Shown here: piece by piece, positions 1-8,812 of the stretch
Position numbering within the stretch: the stretch's first letter is position 1
How the letters are laid out: the number at the start of each line of letters is the position of its first letter
Origin: Beijerinckiaceae bacterium
Lineage (GTDB): Bacteria > Pseudomonadota > Alphaproteobacteria > Rhizobiales > Beijerinckiaceae
Reading direction: 5' to 3'
NCBI GenBank assembly: GCA_027533425.1
Contig: JAPZUD010000001.1
Span: 248,001-312,000, forward strand
DNA length: 64,000 nt
Position numbers and translations under genes: made by a program
The notes under the pieces: model-generated
Databases searched by the model: none
What the model was told of the DNA's origin: nothing
Seen by the model: only the letters and a program-made list of their open reading frames with translations

Positions 1-114
1 GACGAGTTCGGACAAGTCGACAGGGCCTTCCGCCGGCTCCTGCTTCCGCATATCGACCTGTCCGTGCTCCAGCGCGTCCTCGCGCGCGATACGCTTTCCC
101 TCGGCCGGCCCTGA
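1..114 (+). CDS. C-terminal end of an unidentified protein (truncated by window start)
   Basis: An open frame runs from the first base to a TGA at 112-114 and gives a 37-residue tail rich in Arg and Leu with the typical codon use of the neighbours (third-position C/G). Nothing in it identifies a family. It ends 110 bases before the next gene, on the same strand. It could equally be the tail of a regulator or enzyme; only the upstream sequence would tell. Confidence 0.5.
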   Translation, partial: DEFGQVDRAFRRLLLPHIDLSVLQRVLARDTLSLGRP

Positions 115-224
115 AACGGGACCGATCAGGCGCCAATGCGATCCGCGCCGCGTAGTCTCCCGGTAGACACCGGGGCACGAAACGGCTCTCATTGACCCGG
201 TCCTCCTGCCTTGAAGGAATCACG

Positions 225-1976
225 ATGCGTCGCTGGGTTTTTGCGCTTGCCTTGTTCTGTCTCGCCCAGGGGCCCGCCTTGGCCCAGCGTACATTGATCG
301 TGCTCGATGCATCCGGGTCGATGTGGGGTCAGATCGAGGGCCGGCCCAAACTCCAGATCGCGCGCGAAGCCCTGCGCTCGGTGCTCGCCGGCACGCCGGC
401 CGATACCGAGATCGGCTTGCTGGCCTATGGCCATCGCGAAAAGGGCAATTGCGCCGATATCGAGCTTGTTGTGCCACCCGCCAAGGGAAAGGCAGGAGCC
501 GTGTCGGAAGCTGCCGCCCGCCTGAAATTCCTCGGCAAGACGCCGCTGACCGAAGCTGTCCGGCAAGCGGCAGTCTCGCTGCGCTACACCGAGGAGAAGG
601 CTACCGTCATCCTGATCACCGACGGTGTCGAGACCTGCCAGGCTGATCCCTGCGCCCTTGCGGAGGAACTTGCGAAGGCGGGCGTCGGGTTCACCGCGCA
701 TGTTGTCGGGTTCGGCCTTTCGCGCGAGGAGGGACGCAAGGTGGCCTGCCTCGCCGAGAAGACCGGCGGCCGGTACATTCCCGCCGGCAATGCCGGGGAG
801 TTGCAGGATGCCCTCCGCCGGACCGTCAGCGTCCCGCCCCGGCCGGAAACAGCTCCGCCCGTGACGCTTCCGTCGGCGACACTTGCCACCAAGGCGAAGC
901 CGGTTATCGGCCAGAGCTTCGCCGTGGACTGGACAGGCCCCGCCGCGAAACTGGACTATATCGACATCGTCCTGATGGGCTCGAAAGCCGTCGATGGCGA
1001 GTTGTCGTATGTCTATGTCGAGCGGGGCAAGCCGACGCTCATCCGGGCGCCCGGCAAGCCGGGCACTTATGACATGCGGTATGTCTGGGCGGGGCCTGAT
1101 CGCCGCCATGTGCTGGCAACAACGCGTGTGACGGTCGGCGATACGTCCTATGCGCTGGACGCGCCGGCCAGCGTTCCTGCCGGCACCGCGTTTTCGGTTG
1201 GGTGGAAGGGGCCCGGCAAGCCGGGGGACTATGTCGATCTCGTCCGCCGGGGCACCAAGGACGTCTCCGGGGAACTGTCCTACGCCTATGTCGAACGTGG
1301 CAACCCGGTGCAGATGAAGGCGCCGGGCGATACCGGACGCTATGATCTCCGGTACGTCCTCGAGGCGCCGGACGGGCGCAAGGTTCTTGTCACCGTTCCG
1401 ATCGAGGTTACGCCCTCGGTGGCGAGCCTGGCCTTCCCGCCCAATGCAGTGGCCGGAGGCGAGGTCACGATCCATTGGCGCGGCCCGGCCGCTGCCGGCG
1501 ACTACCTCGACATCGTTCCCGATGGCCAGAAGGAGGCCGCAGGCGAGTTGTCCTATGCCTATGTGGAGCAATCCCCGGATGGCGAGACCTCGACCCTGCG
1601 CGTCCCCGGTGAGGCCGGGCGCTATCGCATCCGGTATATCCTCGAGGCCGCCGGCGGCCGCAAGGTGCTGGCCGACCAACTGCTGGTTGTCGCTGCCGCG
1701 CAGGCAACGGTGTCGGCGCCGGCCACCGTGCAGCGTGGCGCGGCCATCCCGGTGAGCTGGACCGGGCCGAATGGCGGGCAGGACTATATCGATCTTGTGC
1801 GGCAGGGTTCGCAGGAAACGATCGGTGAACTGACTTATTTCTACACGGCGAATGCGGGGCAATCTCCGGCGACCCTGCAGGCACCGGATCAGCCCGGGCG
1901 ATACGAGATCCGCTATATCCTCGAGGCCACGGACGGCAGGCGGATTCTGGCCCGGACGCCTGTCGAGGTCCGCTGA
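225..1976 (+). CDS. Secreted von Willebrand factor A domain protein with four C-terminal repeats
   Basis: 583 residues. A signal peptide covers residues 1-20 (hydrophobic core, ALA before the cut). A VWA domain follows directly: the metal-ion-dependent adhesion motif DASGSMW begins at residue 28, a TPLTE threonine site lies near 117 and an ITDG aspartate near 138. From about residue 215 come four tandem repeats of roughly 90 residues, each carrying D-Y-[IV]-D-[IL]-V, then GEL[ST]Y.Y, then RY..RY and a DGR/GGR..LA ending, which looks like a beta-sandwich module. I chose the ATG at 225 because the signal peptide starts there and AAGGA lies upstream; an upstream in-frame ATG at 192 adds a non-signal stretch. 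Probable periplasmic or surface binding protein; ligand unknown. The next gene is also secreted. Confidence 0.85.
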   Translation: MRRWVFALALFCLAQGPALAQRTLIVLDASGSMWGQIEGRPKLQIAREALRSVLAGTPADTEIGLLAYGHREKGNCADIELVVPPAKGKAGAVSEAAARLKFLGKTPLTEAVRQAAVSLRYTEEKATVILITDGVETCQADPCALAEELAKAGVGFTAHVVGFGLSREEGRKVACLAEKTGGRYIPAGNAGELQDALRRTVSVPPRPETAPPVTLPSATLATKAKPVIGQSFAVDWTGPAAKLDYIDIVLMGSKAVDGELSYVYVERGKPTLIRAPGKPGTYDMRYVWAGPDRRHVLATTRVTVGDTSYALDAPASVPAGTAFSVGWKGPGKPGDYVDLVRRGTKDVSGELSYAYVERGNPVQMKAPGDTGRYDLRYVLEAPDGRKVLVTVPIEVTPSVASLAFPPNAVAGGEVTIHWRGPAAAGDYLDIVPDGQKEAAGELSYAYVEQSPDGETSTLRVPGEAGRYRIRYILEAAGGRKVLADQLLVVAAAQATVSAPATVQRGAAIPVSWTGPNGGQDYIDLVRQGSQETIGELTYFYTANAGQSPATLQAPDQPGRYEIRYILEATDGRRILARTPVEVR

Positions 1977-2057
1977 TAGGGGAGTTGGCCACAAGGTCTT
2001 GCCGCCGGTTCCCGGGCCATGCATGCTTCGAACGCTGTCTCGACGGAGCATCAGCCG

Positions 2058-2705
2058 ATGCGAATGACACGGTTCCCGAGGGGCCCGGCTTTGGCGGGTC
2101 TGCTGCTGGTCTGTTCCGGCTTCCCGGCTTTCGCCCAGGCAATTCCGGCGGGCGCCAGCCGGTGCAGCTTCGATGCCTTTACGGTCGACGGGCAGGGCAG
2201 GACGAATGTCAGGGCCGCGCCTTCAACCCGGTCAGCGATTCTCGGTACGGTTCCTTCTGCCAGCCGGCGGATTGCAAGTCCGGATGAGGGGGCTGGCGTT
2301 TCCGTGGTCGCAAGCGTGAACGGGTTTTTCTTGGTCCGGGAAATCGATCTTGCCGATATCGAGACGGCCAGCCCCGATCGGAAACTCGGCAAGGTCTATC
2401 GTGGGTCCGGGTGGATCCATGGCAGCCAGCTGACGTTCCATATCCAGAGTGGTGACGGGTTGCGCGCCACGCCCGACCGTGCAGCGCCTGTCTCGATCCG
2501 GTTCCGGCAGTCCGGTCCGGATGGCATCGGTGATCCCGATGCGGTTGTCCTGCAGATGCACAGCTGCAGCGGGCGGAATGTCCAGGCGACATTGACAACG
2601 ACGAAAGGGAAGGAGCTTGGCCGGGGTTGGCTGGTTCGCGATGCGCAAGACGGGCAGGCGCCGCCCATTGTGACCTGCCCGCTGCAACTGACGACCTGCA
2701 ACTGA
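2058..2705 (+). CDS. Secreted SH3-like domain protein
   Basis: 215 residues with a signal peptide ending at AFAQA near residue 25. Residues 30-115 resemble a bacterial SH3b module: the TNVRAAPS motif is the typical start, followed by VASVNGFFLVREI and GWIHGSQLTF. A C-terminal part with LRATPDRAAP repeats the SH3-like theme weakly. Cysteines near residues 35 and the C-terminus (TCPLQLTTC) could form disulfides in the periplasm. The ATG at 2058 is used because it places the signal peptide at the N-terminus; an in-frame ATG at 2019 would add 13 unlike residues. It lies 81 bases after the VWA gene and may be cotranscribed with it. Role is probably in the cell envelope; no enzyme motif is visible. 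Confidence 0.75.
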   Translation: MRMTRFPRGPALAGLLLVCSGFPAFAQAIPAGASRCSFDAFTVDGQGRTNVRAAPSTRSAILGTVPSASRRIASPDEGAGVSVVASVNGFFLVREIDLADIETASPDRKLGKVYRGSGWIHGSQLTFHIQSGDGLRATPDRAAPVSIRFRQSGPDGIGDPDAVVLQMHSCSGRNVQATLTTTKGKELGRGWLVRDAQDGQAPPIVTCPLQLTTCN

Positions 2706-2818
2706 AAAACGGCCTGCCGGCTGACATGGCGCCTTGCGCATTGTCGCCGCCCTGGACGGTCATTGGTGTGATGGATGGGACAAACCGTCGCATGCCCGCG
2801 CCCGGATCGGCCATGCCA

Positions 2819-2863
2819 AAACCTTTTGCCGAGGGTGACGGGAGCTTCCCTCGGGCAAGGTTT
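2819..2863 (+). other. Long inverted repeat upstream of the photolyase gene
   Basis: The left arm at 2819-2835 (AAACCTTTTGCCGAGGG) pairs with the right arm at 2848-2863 (CCCTCGGGCAAGGTTT) around a 12-base loop, with a one-base offset in the stem. It lies 17 bases before the next start codon and 113 bases after the previous stop. It could end transcription of the secreted-protein genes (only three T follow) or form a leader structure close to the AAGGG ribosome site at 2872. Confidence 0.55.
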
Positions 2864-2880
2864 CGTAGGCAAGGGTTCGC

Positions 2881-4449
2881 ATGCTCCAAGTCGTCTGGTT
2901 CAAGCGTGATCTCCGGATCGTCGATCACGCTCCGCTCGTAGAGGCCGCGCAGAACGGACCGGTGCTACCGATCTATGTCGCCGAGCCCAGCTATTGGGCC
3001 CTTCAAGATACGTCCGGCCGGCAATGGGAGGCCTTCCGCGAGGGGCTGGTTGATCTGCGCGGCGCGCTGGCTCGGCTCGGGCAGCCGCTGGTGATCCGCC
3101 AGGGCGAGGCAGTCAAGCTGTTCCGGCGCCTCCATGCCCGGCACGGGATCGCGCATCTCTGGTCGCATGAGGAAACCGGAAACAACTGGACCTATGACCG
3201 CGACAAGGCCGTCGGGGCCTTCTGCCGTGAAGCCGGTATTCCCTGGACGGAGTTGCCGCAATTCGGCGTTGTCCGTCGTCTGAAATCCCGCGATCAATGG
3301 TCCAGGGCTTTCGAGAACTTCATGCGGCAGCCCTGTCTTGCTCCGCCTCGCAGTCTGCCACCACTTGCGGGGATAGAGCCTGGTTCGGTGCCGGACGCCG
3401 CGGAGCTGGGGCTTGCGGAGGATCCGTGCCCCGGTCGTCAGCCCGGGGGAAGGCAGGCGGCCCTCATCCTGCTGGACAGCTTCTTTGCCGGCCGCGGTCG
3501 GCGCTATACCAGCGACATGTCGAACCCGCTGGCGGGTGAGCGAAGCTGCTCGCGCCTGTCAGTTCATCTCGCGACGGGGTCGATTTCGCTGCGCGAGACA
3601 CTCCAACGGGCCCACCGCGAGCGGTCGGTCCTGAACGGGATGCCGCCGGAAATGCGCCCCGTCGAACTGCGTTCGGTCGATTCCCTGATCGCGCGGCTGC
3701 ATTGGCATTGCCATTTCATCCAGAAGCTGGAAAGCGAGCCGTCGCTGGAATTCCGGTCGGTGCACCGTCTTCACGAAGCGAACCGCCAGCCGACACCGCC
3801 AGATCACCCCCATCTTCTGGCCTGGGCCGCGGGGCGGACGGGCTTTCCCTTTCTCGATGCCTGCATGCGCGCACTGGCTGCTACGGGCTGGCTGAATTTC
3901 CGCATGCGGGCGATGGTGCAGGCCTTCGCGAGCTACCATCTCGCGCTGGATTGGGCCCAGACCGGTCTCCATCTCGCCCGGTCCTTTACGGATTACGAGC
4001 CCGGCATCCACTGGCCGCAGGTGCAGATGCAATCGGGCCATACCGGGATCAACACGCCGCGCATCTACAATCCGGTCAAGCAGGGCCTCGATCAGGATCC
4101 AGACGGCCTGTTCACGCGGAAATGGGTGCCCGAACTCGCCGAAGTGCCGCTGGCCCTCCTGCAGGAGCCATGGCGGATGGATGCGGCCCAGCAGGCGGCC
4201 AGCCGGTGCCGGATCGGGCAGGATTACCCACTCCGCATTGTCGATCACGAGGTCGCCTCACGCGAGGCCCGGGCGCGGCTCGGGGCCTTGCGCCGCATGG
4301 ATGGTTACATCGGGGAGGCCCGGCGCGTTTATCAGCGCCATGGCAGCCGGAAGCGGCATCCCTCCGATGCCCGGGCGATGGAAAACGTTACCCGCGCCCG
4401 AAATGACATCCCGGTATCGCCTCCGGACCAGCTTGACCTCGATATCTGA
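2881..4449 (+). CDS. Photolyase/cryptochrome family FAD protein
   Basis: 522 residues. The N-terminus VVWFKRDLRIVDHAPL is the classical photolyase Rossmann-like antenna-binding domain (about 1-130), with HEETGNNWTYDRD near 100 being the usual end of that domain. The helical FAD domain follows: residues around 325-400 contain GFPFLDACMRAL, GWLNFRMRAM and YEPGIHWPQ, and the stretch GINTPRIYNPVKQ...DPDG.F...WVPEL near 390-420 is the flavin-pocket and DNA-face signature. This last variant (IHWPQVQMQSG...IN) is known from a bacterial branch distinct from the E. coli PhrB class. Expected role is light-driven repair of pyrimidine dimers or blue-light sensing. It stands alone between secreted-protein genes and the convergent cyd operon. 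Confidence 0.88.
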   Translation: MLQVVWFKRDLRIVDHAPLVEAAQNGPVLPIYVAEPSYWALQDTSGRQWEAFREGLVDLRGALARLGQPLVIRQGEAVKLFRRLHARHGIAHLWSHEETGNNWTYDRDKAVGAFCREAGIPWTELPQFGVVRRLKSRDQWSRAFENFMRQPCLAPPRSLPPLAGIEPGSVPDAAELGLAEDPCPGRQPGGRQAALILLDSFFAGRGRRYTSDMSNPLAGERSCSRLSVHLATGSISLRETLQRAHRERSVLNGMPPEMRPVELRSVDSLIARLHWHCHFIQKLESEPSLEFRSVHRLHEANRQPTPPDHPHLLAWAAGRTGFPFLDACMRALAATGWLNFRMRAMVQAFASYHLALDWAQTGLHLARSFTDYEPGIHWPQVQMQSGHTGINTPRIYNPVKQGLDQDPDGLFTRKWVPELAEVPLALLQEPWRMDAAQQAASRCRIGQDYPLRIVDHEVASREARARLGALRRMDGYIGEARRVYQRHGSRKRHPSDARAMENVTRARNDIPVSPPDQLDLDI

Positions 4450-4470
4450 GCGCCCGCCGGCAGGCACTCA
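4447..4470. terminator. Near-perfect palindrome spanning two convergent stop codons
   Basis: The 24 bases at 4447-4470 read TGAG.GCC.GCCGGC.GGC.CTCA with only two mismatched pairs. They include the TGA of the photolyase gene and the stop of cydB on the other strand, so both transcripts would end in the same hairpin. There is no T-tract, so a bidirectional terminator is an inference from position and symmetry. Confidence 0.4.
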
Positions 4471-5469
4471 GTCGTAGCGCAACTCGCGCGCCTTGCCCCG
4501 GAACACGTAGTAGCTGAAGGCAGTATAGCCGGCGATAAAGGGCAGCACGAAAATGGCGCCGAGCAGGATGATCCAGAGGCTTTCGGTGGCGCTGGCGGCG
4601 GCGCGGATCGTCAGCTTCTCCGGCACGATGTAGGGGTAGAAGGAATAGGCGAGGCCGAGAAAGCCCAGCGTGAACAGCGCCATCGCCCCGAGGAACGGCA
4701 CGAGGTCGAGGCTGTGGTCCCCCCGCGGCATGCGGCGCAGGAAGATCCAGAGCGAGAGGAAGAGGGCCCCGGTCATCAGCGGGATCGAAGCGAGGCCGAT
4801 AATGTTGGGAAAGCTGAACCAGCGATCGAAGATCCGCGGCGAGACGAGCGGTGTCGCCAACGAGACGGCGATCATGCCGGCGAGGGTCAGCAGGAGGCTG
4901 GCCCGTGCCCAGAGCACGGCCCGGACCTGCAGCGTGCCTTCGGTCTTGGCGATCAGCCAGGTGGACCCCACGAAGGTATAGGCGGCCGCGAGGCCGAACC
5001 CGGCGGCCAGCGCAAAGGCCTCCTGCCAGAGTCCGGCCTGGAAACCCATGATGTAGCGACCGAGCATATACCCCTGTGTCAGCGCAGCCAGAAGCGAGCC
5101 GCCAATGAAGGCACGGTCCCACGCATTCTGGAACCGCGTCTGCGCCTTGACCCGGAATTCGAAGGCAACCCCCCGTAGCGTCAGGCCCAGCAGCATCAGC
5201 GCGACGGGCAGGTAAAGTTCCGTCAGGATCAGGCCATGTGCGGCGGGGAAGGCGACGAGCAGGAGGCCGATGCCCAGTACGAGCCAGGTCTCGTTCGCAT
5301 CCCAGAACGGACCGATCGTGGCAATCATCCGGTCGCGTTCGCTCCGGTCGCCCCGGGCCATCAATATTCCGACGCCAAGGTCATAGCCATCAAGGATGAC
5401 ATAGGCGAGGATGGACAGGGCCATCAGGCCGGCGAAGATGATCGGCAGGTTCTGCGAGATCAGGTCCAT
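4468..5469 (-). CDS. cydB: Cytochrome bd-type quinol oxidase subunit II
   Basis: 333 residues, about nine hydrophobic helices. The N-terminal helix carries YVILDGYDLGVGIL, the conserved subunit II signature with its aspartates, followed by GPFWDANETWLV. Together with subunit I it reduces oxygen to water using quinol in the inner membrane without pumping protons. It is shorter than E. coli CydB (379) and matches the cyanide-insensitive CioB branch in length. It starts six bases after the cydA stop. No cydX-like small gene follows; the next feature is a convergent stop palindrome. Confidence 0.93.
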   Translation of the reverse strand: MDLISQNLPIIFAGLMALSILAYVILDGYDLGVGILMARGDRSERDRMIATIGPFWDANETWLVLGIGLLLVAFPAAHGLILTELYLPVALMLLGLTLRGVAFEFRVKAQTRFQNAWDRAFIGGSLLAALTQGYMLGRYIMGFQAGLWQEAFALAAGFGLAAAYTFVGSTWLIAKTEGTLQVRAVLWARASLLLTLAGMIAVSLATPLVSPRIFDRWFSFPNIIGLASIPLMTGALFLSLWIFLRRMPRGDHSLDLVPFLGAMALFTLGFLGLAYSFYPYIVPEKLTIRAAASATESLWIILLGAIFVLPFIAGYTAFSYYVFRGKARELRYD

Positions 5470-5475
5470 GGCCGG

Positions 5476-6822
5476 TCACTCCGCCGGCTGGAGCCGCGGC
5501 GCATAGGCCGGCGGGGCTGCCGGGCCCGCTCCGCCCGCCTTCTTCGCGAGGTGGAACAGAACCGAGATATAGGCCACCATCAGCACAGCATAGATGGCGA
5601 GATAGAGCGCGAGCGTGGTCCCGATCATGCCGGCCGGCACGGCCGAGGCCGCCTGCGCTGTTGTCAGCACGCCCGTCACCAGCCAGGGTTGGCGGCCAAT
5701 CTCGGTCACATACCAGCCGGCGAGCGTCGCCACCCAGCCCGAGAAGGTCATCGCCACAAAGGCCCAGGCGACCAGCCGCGGAATCTCGCCCTTGCGCCAG
5801 AGCAGGAAGGCACCCAGCCAGCTCAGGGCAAGCATCGCCATGCCCATCCCGACCATGATGCGGAAGGCATAGAAGACCGGCGCCACCGGCGGATGCTTGC
5901 CGATGAAATCGTTGAGCCCGGGCACCACGCCTTCTGCCTCGTGCTTCAGGATCAGGCTCGCACCGTTCGGGATCTCGATGGCGTAGTCGTTCCGGCGCTC
6001 GCGCTCGTTCGGCACGCCAAAGAGGACCAGCGGGACATTGCCGCGCGTTTCCCAGTTGCCCTCCATCGCCGCCACCTTGGCCGGCTGGTGCTCGAGGGTG
6101 TTGAGGCCATGCAGGTCCCCGACGAGGATCTGCACCGGGATCAGCGCCGCCGCCAGCCAGATGCCGACGCGCAGGGCCAGCCGGACATCCTCGCTGCGAT
6201 CCTGCCGCAGCCAGCGCCAGGCCGAGAGGCCGGCAATCAGGAAGGCGCAGGTGAGGCCCGAGGCGAGGAGCATATGGCCCAGCCGGTAGGGCATGGACGG
6301 ATTGAAGATGATGGCCATCCAGTCCGTCGCATGCGCGACGCCCTCGCGCATCTCGAAGCCGGCCGGCGTATGCATCCACGAATTCAGGACGAGGATCCAG
6401 AAGGCCGACATGGTCGTCCCGAAGGCGACAAGGAAGGTCGCGAGCGTATGGGCCCAGCCCGGCACGCGGCGGAAGCCGAACAGCATGATGCCGAGGAAGG
6501 TGGCCTCGAGGAAGAAGGCCGTCAGCACTTCATACGCCAGCAGCGGCCCCGCAATATTGCCCACGCGCTCCATGAAGCCCGGCCAGTTGGTGCCGAACTG
6601 GAAGCTCATCGTGATGCCGGAGACAACCCCCAGCGCGAAGGACAGCGCAAACACCTTCACCCAGAAGCGATAGGCATTCATCCAGGCTTCGTTGCCCGTG
6701 GCATTGAACCGCAGCTTGAAGAACAGCAGCACCCAGCCGAGCGCGATCGTGATGGTCGGGAAGAGGATGTGGAACGAGATGTTCGCGCCGAACTGGATGC
6801 GCGCGAGGAGGATCGGGTCCAT
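5476..6822 (-). CDS. cydA: Cytochrome bd-type quinol oxidase subunit I (CioA-like)
   Basis: 448 residues. Visible landmarks are the N-terminal haem ligand His18 in FGANISFHILFP, the TAFFLEATFLG helix with its glutamate, a second histidine in LGHMLLASGL, and GDLHG at the start of the quinol-binding Q-loop. The Q-loop lacks the long C-terminal insertion of E. coli CydA, which with the 448-residue length places it in the short, CioA-type (often cyanide-tolerant) group. It binds haems b558, b595 and d. Gene order GbsR-cydA-cydB with gaps of 3 and 6 bases makes a tight operon, so the regulator upstream is its likely controller. Confidence 0.94.
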   Translation of the reverse strand: MDPILLARIQFGANISFHILFPTITIALGWVLLFFKLRFNATGNEAWMNAYRFWVKVFALSFALGVVSGITMSFQFGTNWPGFMERVGNIAGPLLAYEVLTAFFLEATFLGIMLFGFRRVPGWAHTLATFLVAFGTTMSAFWILVLNSWMHTPAGFEMREGVAHATDWMAIIFNPSMPYRLGHMLLASGLTCAFLIAGLSAWRWLRQDRSEDVRLALRVGIWLAAALIPVQILVGDLHGLNTLEHQPAKVAAMEGNWETRGNVPLVLFGVPNERERRNDYAIEIPNGASLILKHEAEGVVPGLNDFIGKHPPVAPVFYAFRIMVGMGMAMLALSWLGAFLLWRKGEIPRLVAWAFVAMTFSGWVATLAGWYVTEIGRQPWLVTGVLTTAQAASAVPAGMIGTTLALYLAIYAVLMVAYISVLFHLAKKAGGAGPAAPPAYAPRLQPAE

Positions 6823-6825
6823 GGG

Positions 6826-7407
6826 TCAGTTTCCCTTGTCGGTTGGGCTGCTCCGCTTCCCGCCCGGCAGGGCGAAAAGCCGGTCCTTCACGTCGAGAAC
6901 CTTCACGATCCGCGAGCCGAGGCTCAGCAGCTGGATCAGGCGTTCCGTCTCGAGTTTCTGTACCTCGGCATACCAGCCGGTCAGCAGCTCGATCAGGTCA
7001 TGCATTTCGCGCATCCGCCCCTGGGCATGGCGCTCGCTTTCGCTTTCGGGTGAGCGCATCAGCAATTCACGCAGGACGGAGAGGGTCGGGTCGATTTCGC
7101 GCTTCTTGCGCTCGTCGACCAGCGTCCGGACGATGGCGTAGATATCGTCGGGCGTATGGAAGAACTCGCGCCGGTCGCCGGGGATCGAACGCTGCCGGAG
7201 CAGGTTCCAGCTCTGCAGCTCTTTCAGCCCCATCGAGACATTCGAACGGGAGATGCCCAGCCGGTCGACGATATCGTCAGCGCAGAGCGGGCGCTCGGCG
7301 ATGAAAAGCACGGCATAGATCTGCCCGACCGTCCGGTTGATGCCCCAGCGGCTGCCCATTTCGCCGAAATGCAGGACAAAGGCTTCGCACAGGGGAGGGA
7401 CGGACAT
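6826..7407 (-). CDS. GbsR/MarR-family transcriptional regulator
   Basis: 193 residues. The winged-helix DNA-binding part spans about 20-90 (GINRTVGQIYAVLFI..., then LGISRSNVSMGLKELQSWNLL, the recognition helix region and RRSIPGDRREFF wing). The GxxR and TxGxIY pattern is that of the GbsR family, which in other bacteria controls osmoprotectant genes but is also found beside cyd operons. The C-terminal half is helical, probably for dimerisation. It is the first gene of the cyd operon, and an 18-base perfect palindrome lies 17 bases before its start, so autorepression of the whole operon is likely. The sensed signal cannot be read from the sequence. Confidence 0.85.
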   Translation of the reverse strand: MSVPPLCEAFVLHFGEMGSRWGINRTVGQIYAVLFIAERPLCADDIVDRLGISRSNVSMGLKELQSWNLLRQRSIPGDRREFFHTPDDIYAIVRTLVDERKKREIDPTLSVLRELLMRSPESESERHAQGRMREMHDLIELLTGWYAEVQKLETERLIQLLSLGSRIVKVLDVKDRLFALPGGKRSSPTDKGN

Positions 7408-7423
7408 CGGCGCAATCCTGAAT

Positions 7424-7441
7424 TTTCAGATTTTTCTGAAA
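7424..7441 (-). promoter_or_regulatory. Palindromic operator of the GbsR-cyd operon
   Basis: The sequence TTTCAGATTTTTCTGAAA is a perfect inverted repeat: 7-base arms TTTCAGA/TCTGAAA around TTTT. It is AT-rich in a GC-rich neighbourhood and sits 17-34 bases upstream of the regulator's ATG, where a promoter core or ribosome site would be blocked. Binding by the adjacent GbsR-type protein is inferred from position. Confidence 0.65.
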
Positions 7442-7491
7442 TTGCAGAACGCGCCGGATTTGCCAAGTGACAGAGTGTCGCGACGCGGCGT

Positions 7492-8805
7492 TCAGGCCGC
7501 CATGGCCCATTGATCCGGATTATCGGCATGGCCGATCAGGGCCAGCCCCTGGGCGATGGATTCGAACTGGTCAGCGGCCGTCAGCTTGGCCTCGCCGAAC
7601 CGGCGCGCGAAAAGCTGCTGGACGGCCGGGACGAAGGAGGTGCCCCCGGTCAGGAAGACCCGCTCGACCGCGTCCGGTCCGAGCCCGGCTTGGGCCATCA
7701 CCTGGTCGATGGTCCGGTTGATCCGGGCAAGATCCTCCGCGATCCAAAGCTCGAAATCAGCCCGCCGGATCGTCGCAGTCAGGTCGAACGCGCCGTCGGC
7801 AAAGCGGAATTCCACCGAATCCTCGTGCGACAGGCCGACTTTTGCGGCCGAGACGGCCCGGTAGAGCGCAAAGCCGAGATCGTTTTCGACGAGATGGATG
7901 AAATCCTCTAGCGGGCCCGGTTCGAGGGCCGAGCGGGCGAGTTCGTGCAATTCGCGCAGATCCGCGCTGCCCTTCATCAGTGCCAGTTCGTTCCAGCGCG
8001 CCAGCGTGCCGTAATAATGGACCGGGACGGGCAGCACCTTCCCGAAAGAGCGGTAGTGCCCGCCCTTGCCGAGCCGCGGCGAGACCACGTGATCGACGAT
8101 GCGCGCATCGAAGGTGTCGCCGGCAATGCCGATCCCCGCATGGCCTAGCGGTTCGGCCCGCAGGATTCCGCCATGCCGTGAAAATCGCATGATCGAGAAA
8201 TCGCTGGTGCCGCCGCCGAAATCCGCCACCAGCACGGTCGCGTCGCGGTCCAGGCGCCGTGCGAAGGAGAAGGCCGCGCCGACCGGCTCGTAGATGTAGC
8301 GCGGCGATGTCGCGCCGAGCCGTCCGAAGGCCTCGCCATAGCGTTCCATGGCCAGCCCGTCATCCGGATGGCTGCCTGCGAAACGCACCGGCCGGCCGAT
8401 CTGCACCCGGGTGGCGCCGAGTTCGAGTTCGGGGCCGGCATGCCGGACCAGCGTGCGCAGGAACGTCGCCAGCAGGTCCTCGAACCGGTAGCGTTGCCGG
8501 AAGATGGTTGTGTGCTGGAAGCTGCGGCTGGCTGCAAAGGTCTTGAAGGACTGGATGAAGCGAAGCGCGGTGAGGCCCTCGCGCATCTGTTCCAGCGCCC
8601 AGGGGCCCCCCTCGATGTTCGCCGGCACGCTGCTGCCCGGTCGGTCCTGCCAGAAGCACAGGGCCGAGGCATACACGCCGTGATCCTGCCCGTCGTGACG
8701 GAAGCGGAGGCTGTGCACGCGGTTATCGCCCGTCGCCACGGCCACGACCGTGTTGGAGGTGCCGAAATCGATGCCGATCGAGACGGCGGGCTGGTCGCTC
8801 GGCAT
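7492..8805 (-). CDS. Hsp70-family actin-fold ATPase (YegD-like)
   Basis: 437 residues. The phosphate-1 loop GIDFGTSNTVVAVA begins at residue 9 and the phosphate-2 loop VADFGGGTSDFSIM lies near 195; VFLTGGTSFVPAV near 395 is the adenosine motif. These are the three nucleotide-binding elements of the Hsp70/actin fold. The protein ends soon after the ATPase domain, with no substrate-binding beta-domain or lid, as in the short YegD group of DnaK relatives. Client and partner are unknown. It follows the DEAD-box gene on the same strand, separated by an 81-base gap with a stem-loop, and precedes the cyd operon. Confidence 0.85.
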   Translation of the reverse strand: MPSDQPAVSIGIDFGTSNTVVAVATGDNRVHSLRFRHDGQDHGVYASALCFWQDRPGSSVPANIEGGPWALEQMREGLTALRFIQSFKTFAASRSFQHTTIFRQRYRFEDLLATFLRTLVRHAGPELELGATRVQIGRPVRFAGSHPDDGLAMERYGEAFGRLGATSPRYIYEPVGAAFSFARRLDRDATVLVADFGGGTSDFSIMRFSRHGGILRAEPLGHAGIGIAGDTFDARIVDHVVSPRLGKGGHYRSFGKVLPVPVHYYGTLARWNELALMKGSADLRELHELARSALEPGPLEDFIHLVENDLGFALYRAVSAAKVGLSHEDSVEFRFADGAFDLTATIRRADFELWIAEDLARINRTIDQVMAQAGLGPDAVERVFLTGGTSFVPAVQQLFARRFGEAKLTAADQFESIAQGLALIGHADNPDQWAMAA

Positions 8806-8812
8806 AGGTCAC

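Noticed and set aside
5236-7053. A 605-codon open frame on the plus strand over cydA and the GbsR-type gene
   Set aside because: It is antisense to well-recognised genes, very rich in Arg, Glu, Asp, Gly and His with no fold, and results from the GC-rich third codon positions of the real genes.
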